64,000 bases of DNA, taken from Streptomyces cellostaticus (lineage in GTDB: Bacteria > Actinomycetota > Actinomycetes > Streptomycetales > Streptomycetaceae). The stretch is from the NCBI RefSeq assembly GCF_001513965.1, contig NZ_KQ948020.1, positions 343,010 to 407,009 of the forward strand, given 5' to 3'. The position numbers and the translations under genes were made by a program. The notes beneath the pieces were generated by a model that was given only the letters and a program-made list of their open reading frames with translations, was not told where the DNA came from and made no database searches. Position 1 is the first letter of the stretch. Each line of letters starts with the position of its first letter. Of this stretch, positions 25,116-32,736 are shown piece after piece.

Positions 25116-26129
25116 GTGGCACGGTTTCGGACCTGGGTAGGCATAGCGCTGACGGGGGCACTCTCCGTGACGTGCTTGTCATTGGCCGGGTGCAGCAGCA
25201 CCGGCGGCAAACGGGCGGAGGACGCCCGCAAGGCCGCCGCCGCCCAGGGGAAGGCGGCGGTCAACACCCCCCGCTGGACCTTCGCGATGATCACCCACTC
25301 GGGAGACGGCGACACCTTCTGGGACATCGTGCAGAGCGGCGCCAAGCAGGCCGCCGTCAAGGACAACATCAACTTCCTGTACTCGCACGACGACGAGGCC
25401 CAGCAGCAGGCGCAGCTGGTGGACGCGGCCGTCGACAAGAAGGTCGACGGCATCATCGTCACCCTCGCCAAGCCCGACGCCCTCAAGGCCGCCGTGGCCC
25501 GGGCCGAGAAGGCCGGCATCCCGGTGATCACGGTGAACTCCGGTTCCGAGGAGTCCAAGGCCTTCGGCGCCCTCGCCCACATCGGCCAGGACGAGACGAT
25601 CGCCGGTGAGGCCGTCGGCGACGAGCTGAACAAGCGCGGTAAGAAGAAGGCCCTGTGCGTCCTGCACGAGCAGGGCAACGTCGGCCACGAGCAGCGCTGC
25701 GACGGCGTGGCGAAGACCTTCCACGGTACGGTCCAGAAGCTCTACGTCAACGGCACCAACATGCCCGATGTGCAGTCCGCCGTCGAGGCCAAGCTCCAGG
25801 CGGACACGTCCGTCGACGCCGTCGTCACCCTCGGCGCCCCGTACGCCGACACCGCCGTGAAGGCGAAGACCGACGCGGGCAGCAAGGCCGAGGTCGACAC
25901 CTTCGACCTCAACGCCAAGGTCGCCGCCGAACTGAAGGACGGCACCCTCGGCTTCGCCGTGGACCAGCAGCCGTACCTCCAGGGCTACCAGGCCGTCGAC
26001 CTGCTGTGGCTGTACAAGTACAACAGCGACGTCCTCGGCGGCGGCAAGCCGGTCCTCACCGGCCCGCAGATCATCACCAAGGACCAGGCGGCCGCGCTGG
26101 CGGACTACACCGAGCGGGGCACCCGATGA
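25116..26129 (+). CDS. Sugar ABC transporter substrate-binding lipoprotein
   Basis: A 337-residue periplasmic-binding-protein-fold (type 1, RbsB-like) lipoprotein. The signal peptide ends in the lipobox LSLAGC (Cys26). The mature part follows the RbsB pattern: WTFAMITHSGDGDTFW, IVQSGAKQAAVK, DKKVDGIIVTLAKPDALK, GIPVITVNSG, IGQDETIAGEAVGDEL, VVTLGAPYADTAVKAK and TLGFAVDQQPYLQGYQAVDLLWLY. It overlaps the permease start (ATGA). It captures a sugar or polyol outside the membrane; specificity is not visible. GTG 25116 follows AGAAGGG. Confidence 0.93.
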   Translation: MARFRTWVGIALTGALSVTCLSLAGCSSTGGKRAEDARKAAAAQGKAAVNTPRWTFAMITHSGDGDTFWDIVQSGAKQAAVKDNINFLYSHDDEAQQQAQLVDAAVDKKVDGIIVTLAKPDALKAAVARAEKAGIPVITVNSGSEESKAFGALAHIGQDETIAGEAVGDELNKRGKKKALCVLHEQGNVGHEQRCDGVAKTFHGTVQKLYVNGTNMPDVQSAVEAKLQADTSVDAVVTLGAPYADTAVKAKTDAGSKAEVDTFDLNAKVAAELKDGTLGFAVDQQPYLQGYQAVDLLWLYKYNSDVLGGGKPVLTGPQIITKDQAAALADYTERGTR

Positions 26130-27166
26130 GCGCCGCCACGGAACGTACGGCTGACGAAAGGATCCTGCGGACCTCACCGCTCCGGAAACTGCTCTCCCGT
26201 CCCGAGCTGGGCTCGGTGGTCGGCGCGCTCGCCGTGTTCGCCGTCTTCGCGCTCGCGGCCGACGGCTTCCTGCGCGCCGCCAGCCTCAGCACGATCCTGT
26301 ACGCCTCCTCGACCATCGGCATCATGGCCGTACCCGTGGCCCTGCTGATGATCGGCGGCGAGTTCGACCTGTCGGCCGGCGTCCTGGTGACGTCCTCCGC
26401 GCTGGTCTCCTCGATGTTCAGCTACCAGATGACGGCGAACACCTGGGTCGGCGTAGGGGTGTCCCTGCTGGTCACCCTGGCGATCGGCGCCTTCAACGGC
26501 TTCGTGCTCACCCGCACCAGGCTGCCCAGCTTCATCGTCACGCTGGGCACCTTCCTGATGCTGACCGGCATGAACCTCGGCTTCACCAAGCTGATCGACG
26601 GCACGGTCTCCACCAAGACCGTCGCCGACATGGAGGGCTTCCCGAGCGCCCACGACGTCTTCGCCTCGACCCTCACCTTCGGCGGCGTCGACTTCAAGGT
26701 CACCGTCCTGTGGTGGCTCGGCCTCGTCGCCGTTGCCTCCTGGATCCTGCTGCGCACCCGCGCCGGCAACTGGATCTTCGCGGTCGGCGGCAACCAGGAC
26801 GCGGCCCGCGCGGTCGGCGTCCCGGTCACCAAGACCAAGATCGGCCTCTACATGGGTGTTGCGTTCGGCGCCTGGATCTCCGGCCAGCACCTGCTCTTCT
26901 CCTTCGACGCCGTCCAGTCCGGCGAGGGCGTCGGCAACGAGCTGATCTACATCATCGCGGCCGTCATCGGCGGCTGCCTGATCACCGGCGGCTACGGCAG
27001 CGCGGTCGGCTCGGCCGTCGGCGCGCTCCTGTTCGGCATGACCAGCAAGGGCATCGTCTTCGCCGAGTGGAACCCCGACTGGTTCAAGTTCTTCCTCGGA
27101 GCGATGCTGCTCCTCGCGACCCTGCTCAACGCCTGGGTCCGCAAGCGCGCGGAGGCGACCAAGTGA
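26126..27166 (+). CDS. Sugar ABC transporter permease (RbsC-like)
   Basis: A 346-residue inner-membrane permease of the BPD_transp_2 family. It carries the conserved IGGEFDLSAGVLVTSSALVSS segment (the 'GGIDLSVGS' motif of RbsC/XylH), TRTRLPSFIVTLGTFLMLTG, a cytoplasmic GGNQDAARAVGVPVTKTKIGLY loop that contacts the ATPase, and IIAAVIGGCLITGGYGSAVGSAVGALL. About nine or ten helices. ATG 26126 overlaps the binding-protein stop by 4 nt and the gene's own stop overlaps the ATPase start, so all three are translationally coupled. Confidence 0.93.
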   Translation: MSAATERTADERILRTSPLRKLLSRPELGSVVGALAVFAVFALAADGFLRAASLSTILYASSTIGIMAVPVALLMIGGEFDLSAGVLVTSSALVSSMFSYQMTANTWVGVGVSLLVTLAIGAFNGFVLTRTRLPSFIVTLGTFLMLTGMNLGFTKLIDGTVSTKTVADMEGFPSAHDVFASTLTFGGVDFKVTVLWWLGLVAVASWILLRTRAGNWIFAVGGNQDAARAVGVPVTKTKIGLYMGVAFGAWISGQHLLFSFDAVQSGEGVGNELIYIIAAVIGGCLITGGYGSAVGSAVGALLFGMTSKGIVFAEWNPDWFKFFLGAMLLLATLLNAWVRKRAEATK

Positions 27167-27954
27167 CCGAGACCGCACAGCGAACCGCGCTGGTCGAACT
27201 GGCCGACGTCAGCAAGCACTACGGCAGCGTCCGCGCCCTGGAAGGGGTGTCTCTGGAGGTCCACGCCGGGCAGATCACCTGCGTCCTCGGCGACAACGGC
27301 GCGGGCAAGTCGACCCTGATCAAGACCATCGCCGGCCTGCACCGGCACGACGGCGGCACCCTCAGCATCGAGGGGGAGGAGACCCGCCTGTCCTCCCCGC
27401 GCGAGGCCCTGGACCGCGGCATCGCCACGGTCTACCAGGACCTCGCTGTCGTCCCCCTGATGCCGGTCTGGCGCAACTTCTTCCTCGGCTCCGAGCCCCG
27501 CAAGGGCGTGGGGCCCTTCAAGCGCCTGGACATCGGCCTCATGCGCCGCACCACCCGCGAGGCACTGCTCCGCATGGGCATCGACCTCCGGGACGTCGAC
27601 CAGCCCATCGGCACCCTCTCCGGCGGCGAACGCCAGTGCGTGGCCATCGCCAGAGCGGTCCACTTCGGCGCAAAGGTCCTGGTCCTGGACGAGCCGACGG
27701 CGGCACTGGGTGTGAAGCAGTCCGGTGTGGTGCTGAAGTATGTGGCGGCGGCACGCGACGAGGGTTTGGGTGTCGTCTTGATCACCCACAACCCGCATCA
27801 CGCGTACTTGGTGGGCGACCGCTTCGTACTCCTGCGCCGCGGCACGATGGTGGGCAATTACACACGGGACGAAATCACCCTGGACGAGCTGACCCAGCAG
27901 ATGGCGGGCGGATCCGACCTGGACGCCCTACGCCATGAACTGCAGCGGAGTTAA
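27163..27954 (+). CDS. Sugar ABC transporter ATP-binding protein (single nucleotide-binding domain)
   Basis: A 263-residue ATPase: Walker A GDNGAGKST, Q-loop TVYQDLAVVP, signature LSGGERQ, Walker B VLVLDEPTAALG and switch His in LITHNPHHA. RbsA/XylG-type partners normally carry two fused nucleotide-binding domains; this protein has only one, as in FrcA-type actinobacterial sugar transporters, so it must dimerise. GTG 27163 overlaps the permease stop (GTGA). A dispersed intergenic repeat begins right after the stop codon. Confidence 0.93.
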   Translation: MTETAQRTALVELADVSKHYGSVRALEGVSLEVHAGQITCVLGDNGAGKSTLIKTIAGLHRHDGGTLSIEGEETRLSSPREALDRGIATVYQDLAVVPLMPVWRNFFLGSEPRKGVGPFKRLDIGLMRRTTREALLRMGIDLRDVDQPIGTLSGGERQCVAIARAVHFGAKVLVLDEPTAALGVKQSGVVLKYVAAARDEGLGVVLITHNPHHAYLVGDRFVLLRRGTMVGNYTRDEITLDELTQQMAGGSDLDALRHELQRS

Positions 27955-27975
27955 GGGGCGCGGGGAACTGCGCGA
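27955..27975. repeat. Dispersed Streptomyces intergenic repeat (copy 2)
   Basis: A 21-nt sequence, first 20 bases GGGGCGCGGGGAACTGCGCG, starting at the base after the TAA stop of the ATPase gene and identical to 11667-11687. Weak inverted symmetry (CGCG...CGCG) is present. Confidence 0.6.
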
Positions 27976-28070
27976 GCAGCCGCCACGCACCCGCACCCGG
28001 GGACGCTCGCGCACTCCCCTCTGCCGTCGCGTACGGCACCCCTGCCGACGGTGAGGCAGAATCGACGCCG

Positions 28071-29216
28071 ATGAGCACCTACGGCAACTTCACCGCTCCC
28101 ATCGGCTCCCGCCGGGCGACAGCGCTCCGTACGGTCGGCACCAGGGAACGCCGGTCACATCTGACCGCACCCCGTGTCCCCACCGTCGGCATCGACATCG
28201 GCGGCACCAAGGTCATGGCGGGCGTGGTGGACGCCGACGGCAACATCCTGGAGAAGCTCCGCGCGGAGACCCCGGACAAGTCCAAGAGCCCCAAGGTCGT
28301 TGAGGACACCATCGTCGAACTGGTCCTGGACCTGTCCGACCGCCACGACGTGCACGCGGTCGGCATCGGCGCCGCCGGCTGGGTCGACGCCGACCGCAAC
28401 CGCGTCCTGTTCGCGCCCCACCTGTCCTGGCGCAACGAACCGCTGCGCGACCGCCTGAGCGGCCGCCTCTCCGTCCCGGTCCTCGTGGACAACGACGCCA
28501 ACACCGCCGCCTGGGCGGAGTGGCGCTTCGGCGCCGGCCGCGGCGAGGACCACCTCGTCATGATCACGCTCGGCACCGGCATCGGCGGTGCCATCCTGGA
28601 GGACGGCCAGGTCAAGCGTGGCAAGTTCGGTGTCGCGGGTGAGTTCGGCCATATGCAGGTCGTGCCCGGCGGCCACCGCTGCCCGTGCGGCAACCGCGGC
28701 TGCTGGGAGCAGTACAGCTCCGGCAACGCGCTCGTCCGCGAGGCCAAGGAACTGGCCGTGGCCGACTCCCCGGTGGCCTACGGGATCATCGAGCACGTCA
28801 AGGGCAACGTCGACGACATCACCGGCCCGATGATCACCGAGCTGGCCCGCGAGGGCGACGCCATGTGCATCGAGCTGCTCCAGGACATCGGGCAGTGGCT
28901 CGGCGTCGGCATCGCCAACCTCGCGGCCGCCCTCGACCCGTCCTGCTTCGTCATCGGCGGCGGGGTCTCGGCCGCCGACGACCTGCTCATCGGCCCGGCC
29001 CGGGACGCCTTCAAGCGTCACCTCACCGGCCGCGGCTACCGCCCCGAGGCCCGCATCACCCGCGCCCAGCTCGGCCCCGAGGCCGGCATGGTGGGCGCCG
29101 CCGACCTGGCCCGGCTGGTCGCCCGCCGCTTCCGGCGGGCCAAGCGGCGCCGGGTGGAGCGCTACGAGCGCTACGAGCGCTACGCCCAGGCCCGCCGCGA
29201 CCGGGACACCGCATGA
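28071..29216 (+). CDS. ROK-family sugar kinase (glucokinase-like)
   Basis: A 381-residue kinase. The phosphate-1 motif is GIDIGGTKVMAGVV, the catalytic Asp lies in VLVDNDANTAAWAEW, then ITLGTGIGGAI, the GEFGHMQVV His, the zinc-site CPCGNRGCWEQYSSG, and VIGGGVSAADDLL. It phosphorylates the imported hexose or an amino sugar. There is no N-terminal HTH, so it is a kinase rather than a ROK repressor; the first about 35 residues are an unusual basic extension. The C-terminus carries a triple ERY repeat from three tandem GAGCGCTAC units. It is downstream of the ABC operon and overlaps the next gene (ATGA). Confidence 0.9.
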   Translation: MSTYGNFTAPIGSRRATALRTVGTRERRSHLTAPRVPTVGIDIGGTKVMAGVVDADGNILEKLRAETPDKSKSPKVVEDTIVELVLDLSDRHDVHAVGIGAAGWVDADRNRVLFAPHLSWRNEPLRDRLSGRLSVPVLVDNDANTAAWAEWRFGAGRGEDHLVMITLGTGIGGAILEDGQVKRGKFGVAGEFGHMQVVPGGHRCPCGNRGCWEQYSSGNALVREAKELAVADSPVAYGIIEHVKGNVDDITGPMITELAREGDAMCIELLQDIGQWLGVGIANLAAALDPSCFVIGGGVSAADDLLIGPARDAFKRHLTGRGYRPEARITRAQLGPEAGMVGAADLARLVARRFRRAKRRRVERYERYERYAQARRDRDTA

Positions 29217-29794
29217 CCGCGTCACTGCCCCACCAGGCCGCTTCCCCGGACGAGCCGCGCCGGCCGCCCGAGAACCCGCGCCACAAGGCCAAGCGCAGGG
29301 CGCTGACGCTGCTGATCATCGTGCTGCTGATCGGCGTCCCGGCGGGCTACCTGGTGATCTCCGCCAACCAGAGCCGCAACAGCGGCAAGGACAAGGAGGC
29401 GAAGTACTCGGCGACCGGCCTCACCCCGGGCTGGCCGTCGAAGGTGCAGCGCCGCCTGTACCAGGTGGCGATCCCGCACCCCGCCGACTACCTCGCCTAC
29501 TACGAGACCAACAACTGGAAGACCAGCCGCCTGTACGTGCAGTTCCGCACCAACAGCGCCGGCCTGGACAGCTTCCTGGGGGCCGTGGGCGTGCGCCGGG
29601 ACGAGCTGAAGAAGGACGACATCACCATCAGCACCCGCGACCAGAAGGTCTCCGGCTGGCACTTCACCGGCCCCGGCCCCTGGTCCGGCCTCACCCACCG
29701 GCAGAAGAACCCGGCACCCACCCAGGACGTGGTCGTCAACACGTCCGACCCGAACTTTCCGATGGTGTACGTCGTCTCCCGCACGGTCCCGTAA
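29213..29794 (+). CDS. Membrane-anchored protein of unknown function, coupled to the ROK kinase
   Basis: A 193-residue protein. A short basic, proline-rich cytoplasmic N-terminus (RRPPENPRHKAKRR) is followed by one helix (LTLLIIVLLIGVPAGYLVI, about residues 29-48) and a roughly 140-residue extracytoplasmic domain containing YLAYYETNNWKTSRLYVQF, LDSFLGAVGVRRDEL and FPMVYVVSRTVP. No catalytic motif or known family is apparent; it is conserved behind this kinase in Streptomyces. ATG 29213 overlaps the kinase stop by 4 nt, so the two proteins are made together. Confidence 0.75.
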   Translation: MTASLPHQAASPDEPRRPPENPRHKAKRRALTLLIIVLLIGVPAGYLVISANQSRNSGKDKEAKYSATGLTPGWPSKVQRRLYQVAIPHPADYLAYYETNNWKTSRLYVQFRTNSAGLDSFLGAVGVRRDELKKDDITISTRDQKVSGWHFTGPGPWSGLTHRQKNPAPTQDVVVNTSDPNFPMVYVVSRTVP

Positions 29795-29889
29795 CCAGGG
29801 CCCGTGCCATCCCCGGAGCCGGTTGTCAGACCCCGCCCGTACAGTCGAAGACGTCTGATCCGACACATGGGCGGGAGGTGGCAGGACGT

Positions 29890-32736
29890 ATGAGCGGCGG
29901 CACGGCTGCGGTGGCCGAGCGCACGGAGGGTTCCCGGGAGGCCGGGGCCTCGGTTCCGGTGCGCCTCGCGTCCGTCTACCTGCCCGCGCCCCTCCCGCGC
30001 GAGGGCCGCATCGCCTTCTGGGACCCCGACGGCGGCCCGCTGCCCGCCCACGGCGACACCGACGAGCTGACCGTCGTACGACGCCATGGCGCGAGCGTGC
30101 GCCGCCGGCAGGTGCCCGCGCTGACCCTGCCGCTCGCCGAGGCCCTGCCCCTGCTGGTCCGGGCCCGCCGGGACCCGGCCGCCCACCCGGCCACGGCCTG
30201 CTGGGGCGCCGCCGCCCTGCACGCGCTGCGGCTGGTCGCCCGCGGCCGCCTGCTGCCCGGCCTCACCCCGGGCGGCCACGACGCCTGGCGGGCCGGCCCG
30301 CTGGAATCCGACGACATCGCCCACCTGCGCGCGGTGGCCGCGGCCCTGCCCCCGGAGGGCCACGCCGTGCCGCTCCCGGACCCCGGCCCGCTGCGGCTGC
30401 CTGAACCGGAGGCGCTGGTCCGCTCCTTCCTCGACGCGGTCGCCGACACCCTGCCCCGCACCCCGGCCGCCCCCTACACCTCGGGCCGGCCCTTCGCCGC
30501 CCGCGAGCCCCAGGCCCTGCCCCACGCCCATGACTGGGCGGCCGAGGTCGCCGCCGGCATGGATGCGGGCGTGCGGATCTCGCTGCGCCTGGACCTGGCG
30601 GCGTACGACGTCTTCGACGCCGGTGCCGCCGAAGGCGCGCGCGCCGCAGGGGCGGCGATCGTCCAGGTGCACAGCCTCGCCGACCCGACCCTGGTGGCCG
30701 ACGCGGCGGCCCTGTGGGCGGGGGAGGCCGAGGCGGCCTTCGGGCCACGCGCGCGCGTGGACGCCGCCCTCGCCGTCCGGCGCGCGGCCCGTGTGTGGCC
30801 GCCCCTGGACCGGCTCGCCGAGCAGGAGGTGCCCGACGTCCTCGCGCTGTCCGAGGAGGAGCTGGGCGATCTGCTCGGCGTGGCGGCGGGCCGGCTCGCC
30901 GCCGCCGGGGTGGCCGTGCACTGGCCCCGGGACCTGGCCCGCGACCTCACCGCCACCGCGGTCGTCCGGCCCGCCCCCGGCTCGGCGACCGACGGCACCG
31001 GCTTCTTCGAGAGCGAGGACCTGCTCCAGTTCCGCTGGCAGCTCGCCCTCGGCGGCGATCCGCTCAGCGAGGCCGAGATGGACGCGCTCGCCGAGGCCCA
31101 CCGGTCGGTCGTACGGCTCCGGGACCACTGGGTGCTGGTCGACCCGGCCCTGGTCCGCAAGGCCCGCAAGCGCGAACTGGGCCTGCTCGACCCGGTCGAC
31201 GCGCTGTCCGTCGCGCTCACCGGCACCGCCGAGGTCGACGGCGAGAGTGTCGAGGCCGTACCGGTCGGCGCGCTGGCCACTCTGCGCGACCGCCTCACGG
31301 CGGGCCTCGGCCCGGCCGAGCCGCCCGCAGGCCTCGACGCCACCCTGCGCGACTACCAGCTGCGGGGCCTGGCCTGGCTCGACCTCATGACCTCCCTCGG
31401 CCTCGGCGGCTGCCTCGCCGACGACATGGGCCTCGGCAAGACGATCACGCTCATCGCCCTGCACCTGAAGCGGGCCCGCACCCAGCCGACCCTCGTGGTC
31501 TGTCCCGCGTCCCTGCTGGGCAACTGGCAGCGGGAGATCACTCGGTTCGCGCCCGGCGTCCCCGTCCGCCGCTTCCACGGCCCGGACCGCACCCTGGACG
31601 GCCTCGACGGCGGCTTCGTCCTCACCACCTACGGCACGATGCGCTCCACGGCCGCGCACCTCGCCGAGCAGCCCTGGGGCATGGTCGTCGCCGACGAGGC
31701 CCAGCACGTGAAGAACCCGTACTCCGCGACCGCCAAGGCGCTGCGCACCATCCCGGCCCCCGCGCGCGTGGCCCTCACCGGCACCCCGGTGGAGAACAAC
31801 CTCTCCGAGCTGTGGGCCCTGCTCGACTGGACCACCCCCGGACTGCTCGGCCCCCTCAAGTCGTTCCGCGCCCGGCACGCGCGCGCGGTGGAGAACGGCG
31901 AGGATCCGGAGGCGGTGGAGCGCCTGGCCCGCCTGGTGCGGCCGTTCCTGTTGCGCCGCAAGAAGTCCGACCCAGGCATCGTGCCCGAGCTGCCGCCCAA
32001 GACCGAGACGGACCACCCGGTGCCGCTCACCCGGGAACAGGCCGCGCTGTACGAGGCGGTGGTGCGCGAGTCCATGCTCGCCATCGAGACCGCCGAGGGA
32101 ATCGCCCGCCGGGGCCTGGTCCTGAAACTGCTGGGCGCCCTGAAGCAGATCTGCGACCACCCGGCGCTGTACCTGAAGGAGGACGCGCACACCGACCGGC
32201 TCGCGGCCCGCTCCGGCAAACTCGCCCTCCTGGACGAGCTGTTGGACACCGTGCTCGCCGAGGACGGCTCGGTACTGGTCTTCACGCAGTACGTCGGCAT
32301 GGCCCGCCTCCTCACCGCCCACCTGTCCGCCCGCGCGGTCCCCGTGGACCTCCTGCACGGCGGTACCCCGGTGGCCGAGCGCGAGCGCATGGTCGACCGC
32401 TTCCAGGACGGCGAGACCCCGGTCCTCGTGCTCTCCCTCAAGGCCGCCGGTACCGGCCTGAACCTCACCCGTGCCGGCCACGTCGTCCACTTCGACCGCT
32501 GGTGGAACCCGGCCGTCGAGGAGCAGGCCACCGACCGCGCCTACCGCATCGGCCAGACCCAGCCCGTCCAGGTCCACCGCCTGGTCACCGAGGGCACGGT
32601 CGAGGACCGTATCGCCGAGATGCTGGCGGCCAAGCGCGCCCTGGCCGACGCCATCCTCGGCTCCGGCGAGGCGGCCCTGACCGAACTGACCGACCGCGAA
32701 CTGTCCGACCTCGTCTCGCTGCGGAGGCCATCGTGA
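29890..32736 (+). CDS. SNF2-family helicase/ATPase (HepA-like)
   Basis: A 948-residue Swi2/Snf2 DNA translocase. The N-terminal half (about 500 residues) is the bacterial SNF2-associated domain with few recognisable motifs. The ATPase core starts near residue 485: motif I DDMGLGKTIT, Ia VVCPASLLGNWQREI, II VADEAQHVKNP (DEAQ), III ALTGTPVENNLSELW, then IV-VI in the second RecA fold (SVLVFTQYVGMA, DLLHGG, LSLKAAGTGLNLT, QATDRAYRIGQ). ATG 29890 is taken, with GGAGG 11 nt upstream; GTG 29878 is possible. It probably remodels protein-nucleic acid complexes. It is coupled by GTGA to a SWIM zinc-finger protein, its usual partner in Streptomyces. Confidence 0.93.
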   Translation: MSGGTAAVAERTEGSREAGASVPVRLASVYLPAPLPREGRIAFWDPDGGPLPAHGDTDELTVVRRHGASVRRRQVPALTLPLAEALPLLVRARRDPAAHPATACWGAAALHALRLVARGRLLPGLTPGGHDAWRAGPLESDDIAHLRAVAAALPPEGHAVPLPDPGPLRLPEPEALVRSFLDAVADTLPRTPAAPYTSGRPFAAREPQALPHAHDWAAEVAAGMDAGVRISLRLDLAAYDVFDAGAAEGARAAGAAIVQVHSLADPTLVADAAALWAGEAEAAFGPRARVDAALAVRRAARVWPPLDRLAEQEVPDVLALSEEELGDLLGVAAGRLAAAGVAVHWPRDLARDLTATAVVRPAPGSATDGTGFFESEDLLQFRWQLALGGDPLSEAEMDALAEAHRSVVRLRDHWVLVDPALVRKARKRELGLLDPVDALSVALTGTAEVDGESVEAVPVGALATLRDRLTAGLGPAEPPAGLDATLRDYQLRGLAWLDLMTSLGLGGCLADDMGLGKTITLIALHLKRARTQPTLVVCPASLLGNWQREITRFAPGVPVRRFHGPDRTLDGLDGGFVLTTYGTMRSTAAHLAEQPWGMVVADEAQHVKNPYSATAKALRTIPAPARVALTGTPVENNLSELWALLDWTTPGLLGPLKSFRARHARAVENGEDPEAVERLARLVRPFLLRRKKSDPGIVPELPPKTETDHPVPLTREQAALYEAVVRESMLAIETAEGIARRGLVLKLLGALKQICDHPALYLKEDAHTDRLAARSGKLALLDELLDTVLAEDGSVLVFTQYVGMARLLTAHLSARAVPVDLLHGGTPVAERERMVDRFQDGETPVLVLSLKAAGTGLNLTRAGHVVHFDRWWNPAVEEQATDRAYRIGQTQPVQVHRLVTEGTVEDRIAEMLAAKRALADAILGSGEAALTELTDRELSDLVSLRRPS

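Noticed and set aside
30714..32732. Upstream extension of the SWIM protein frame through the helicase gene.
   Set aside because: The extension is an out-of-phase reading of the helicase coding sequence; the GTGA overlap at 32733 gives the natural start.
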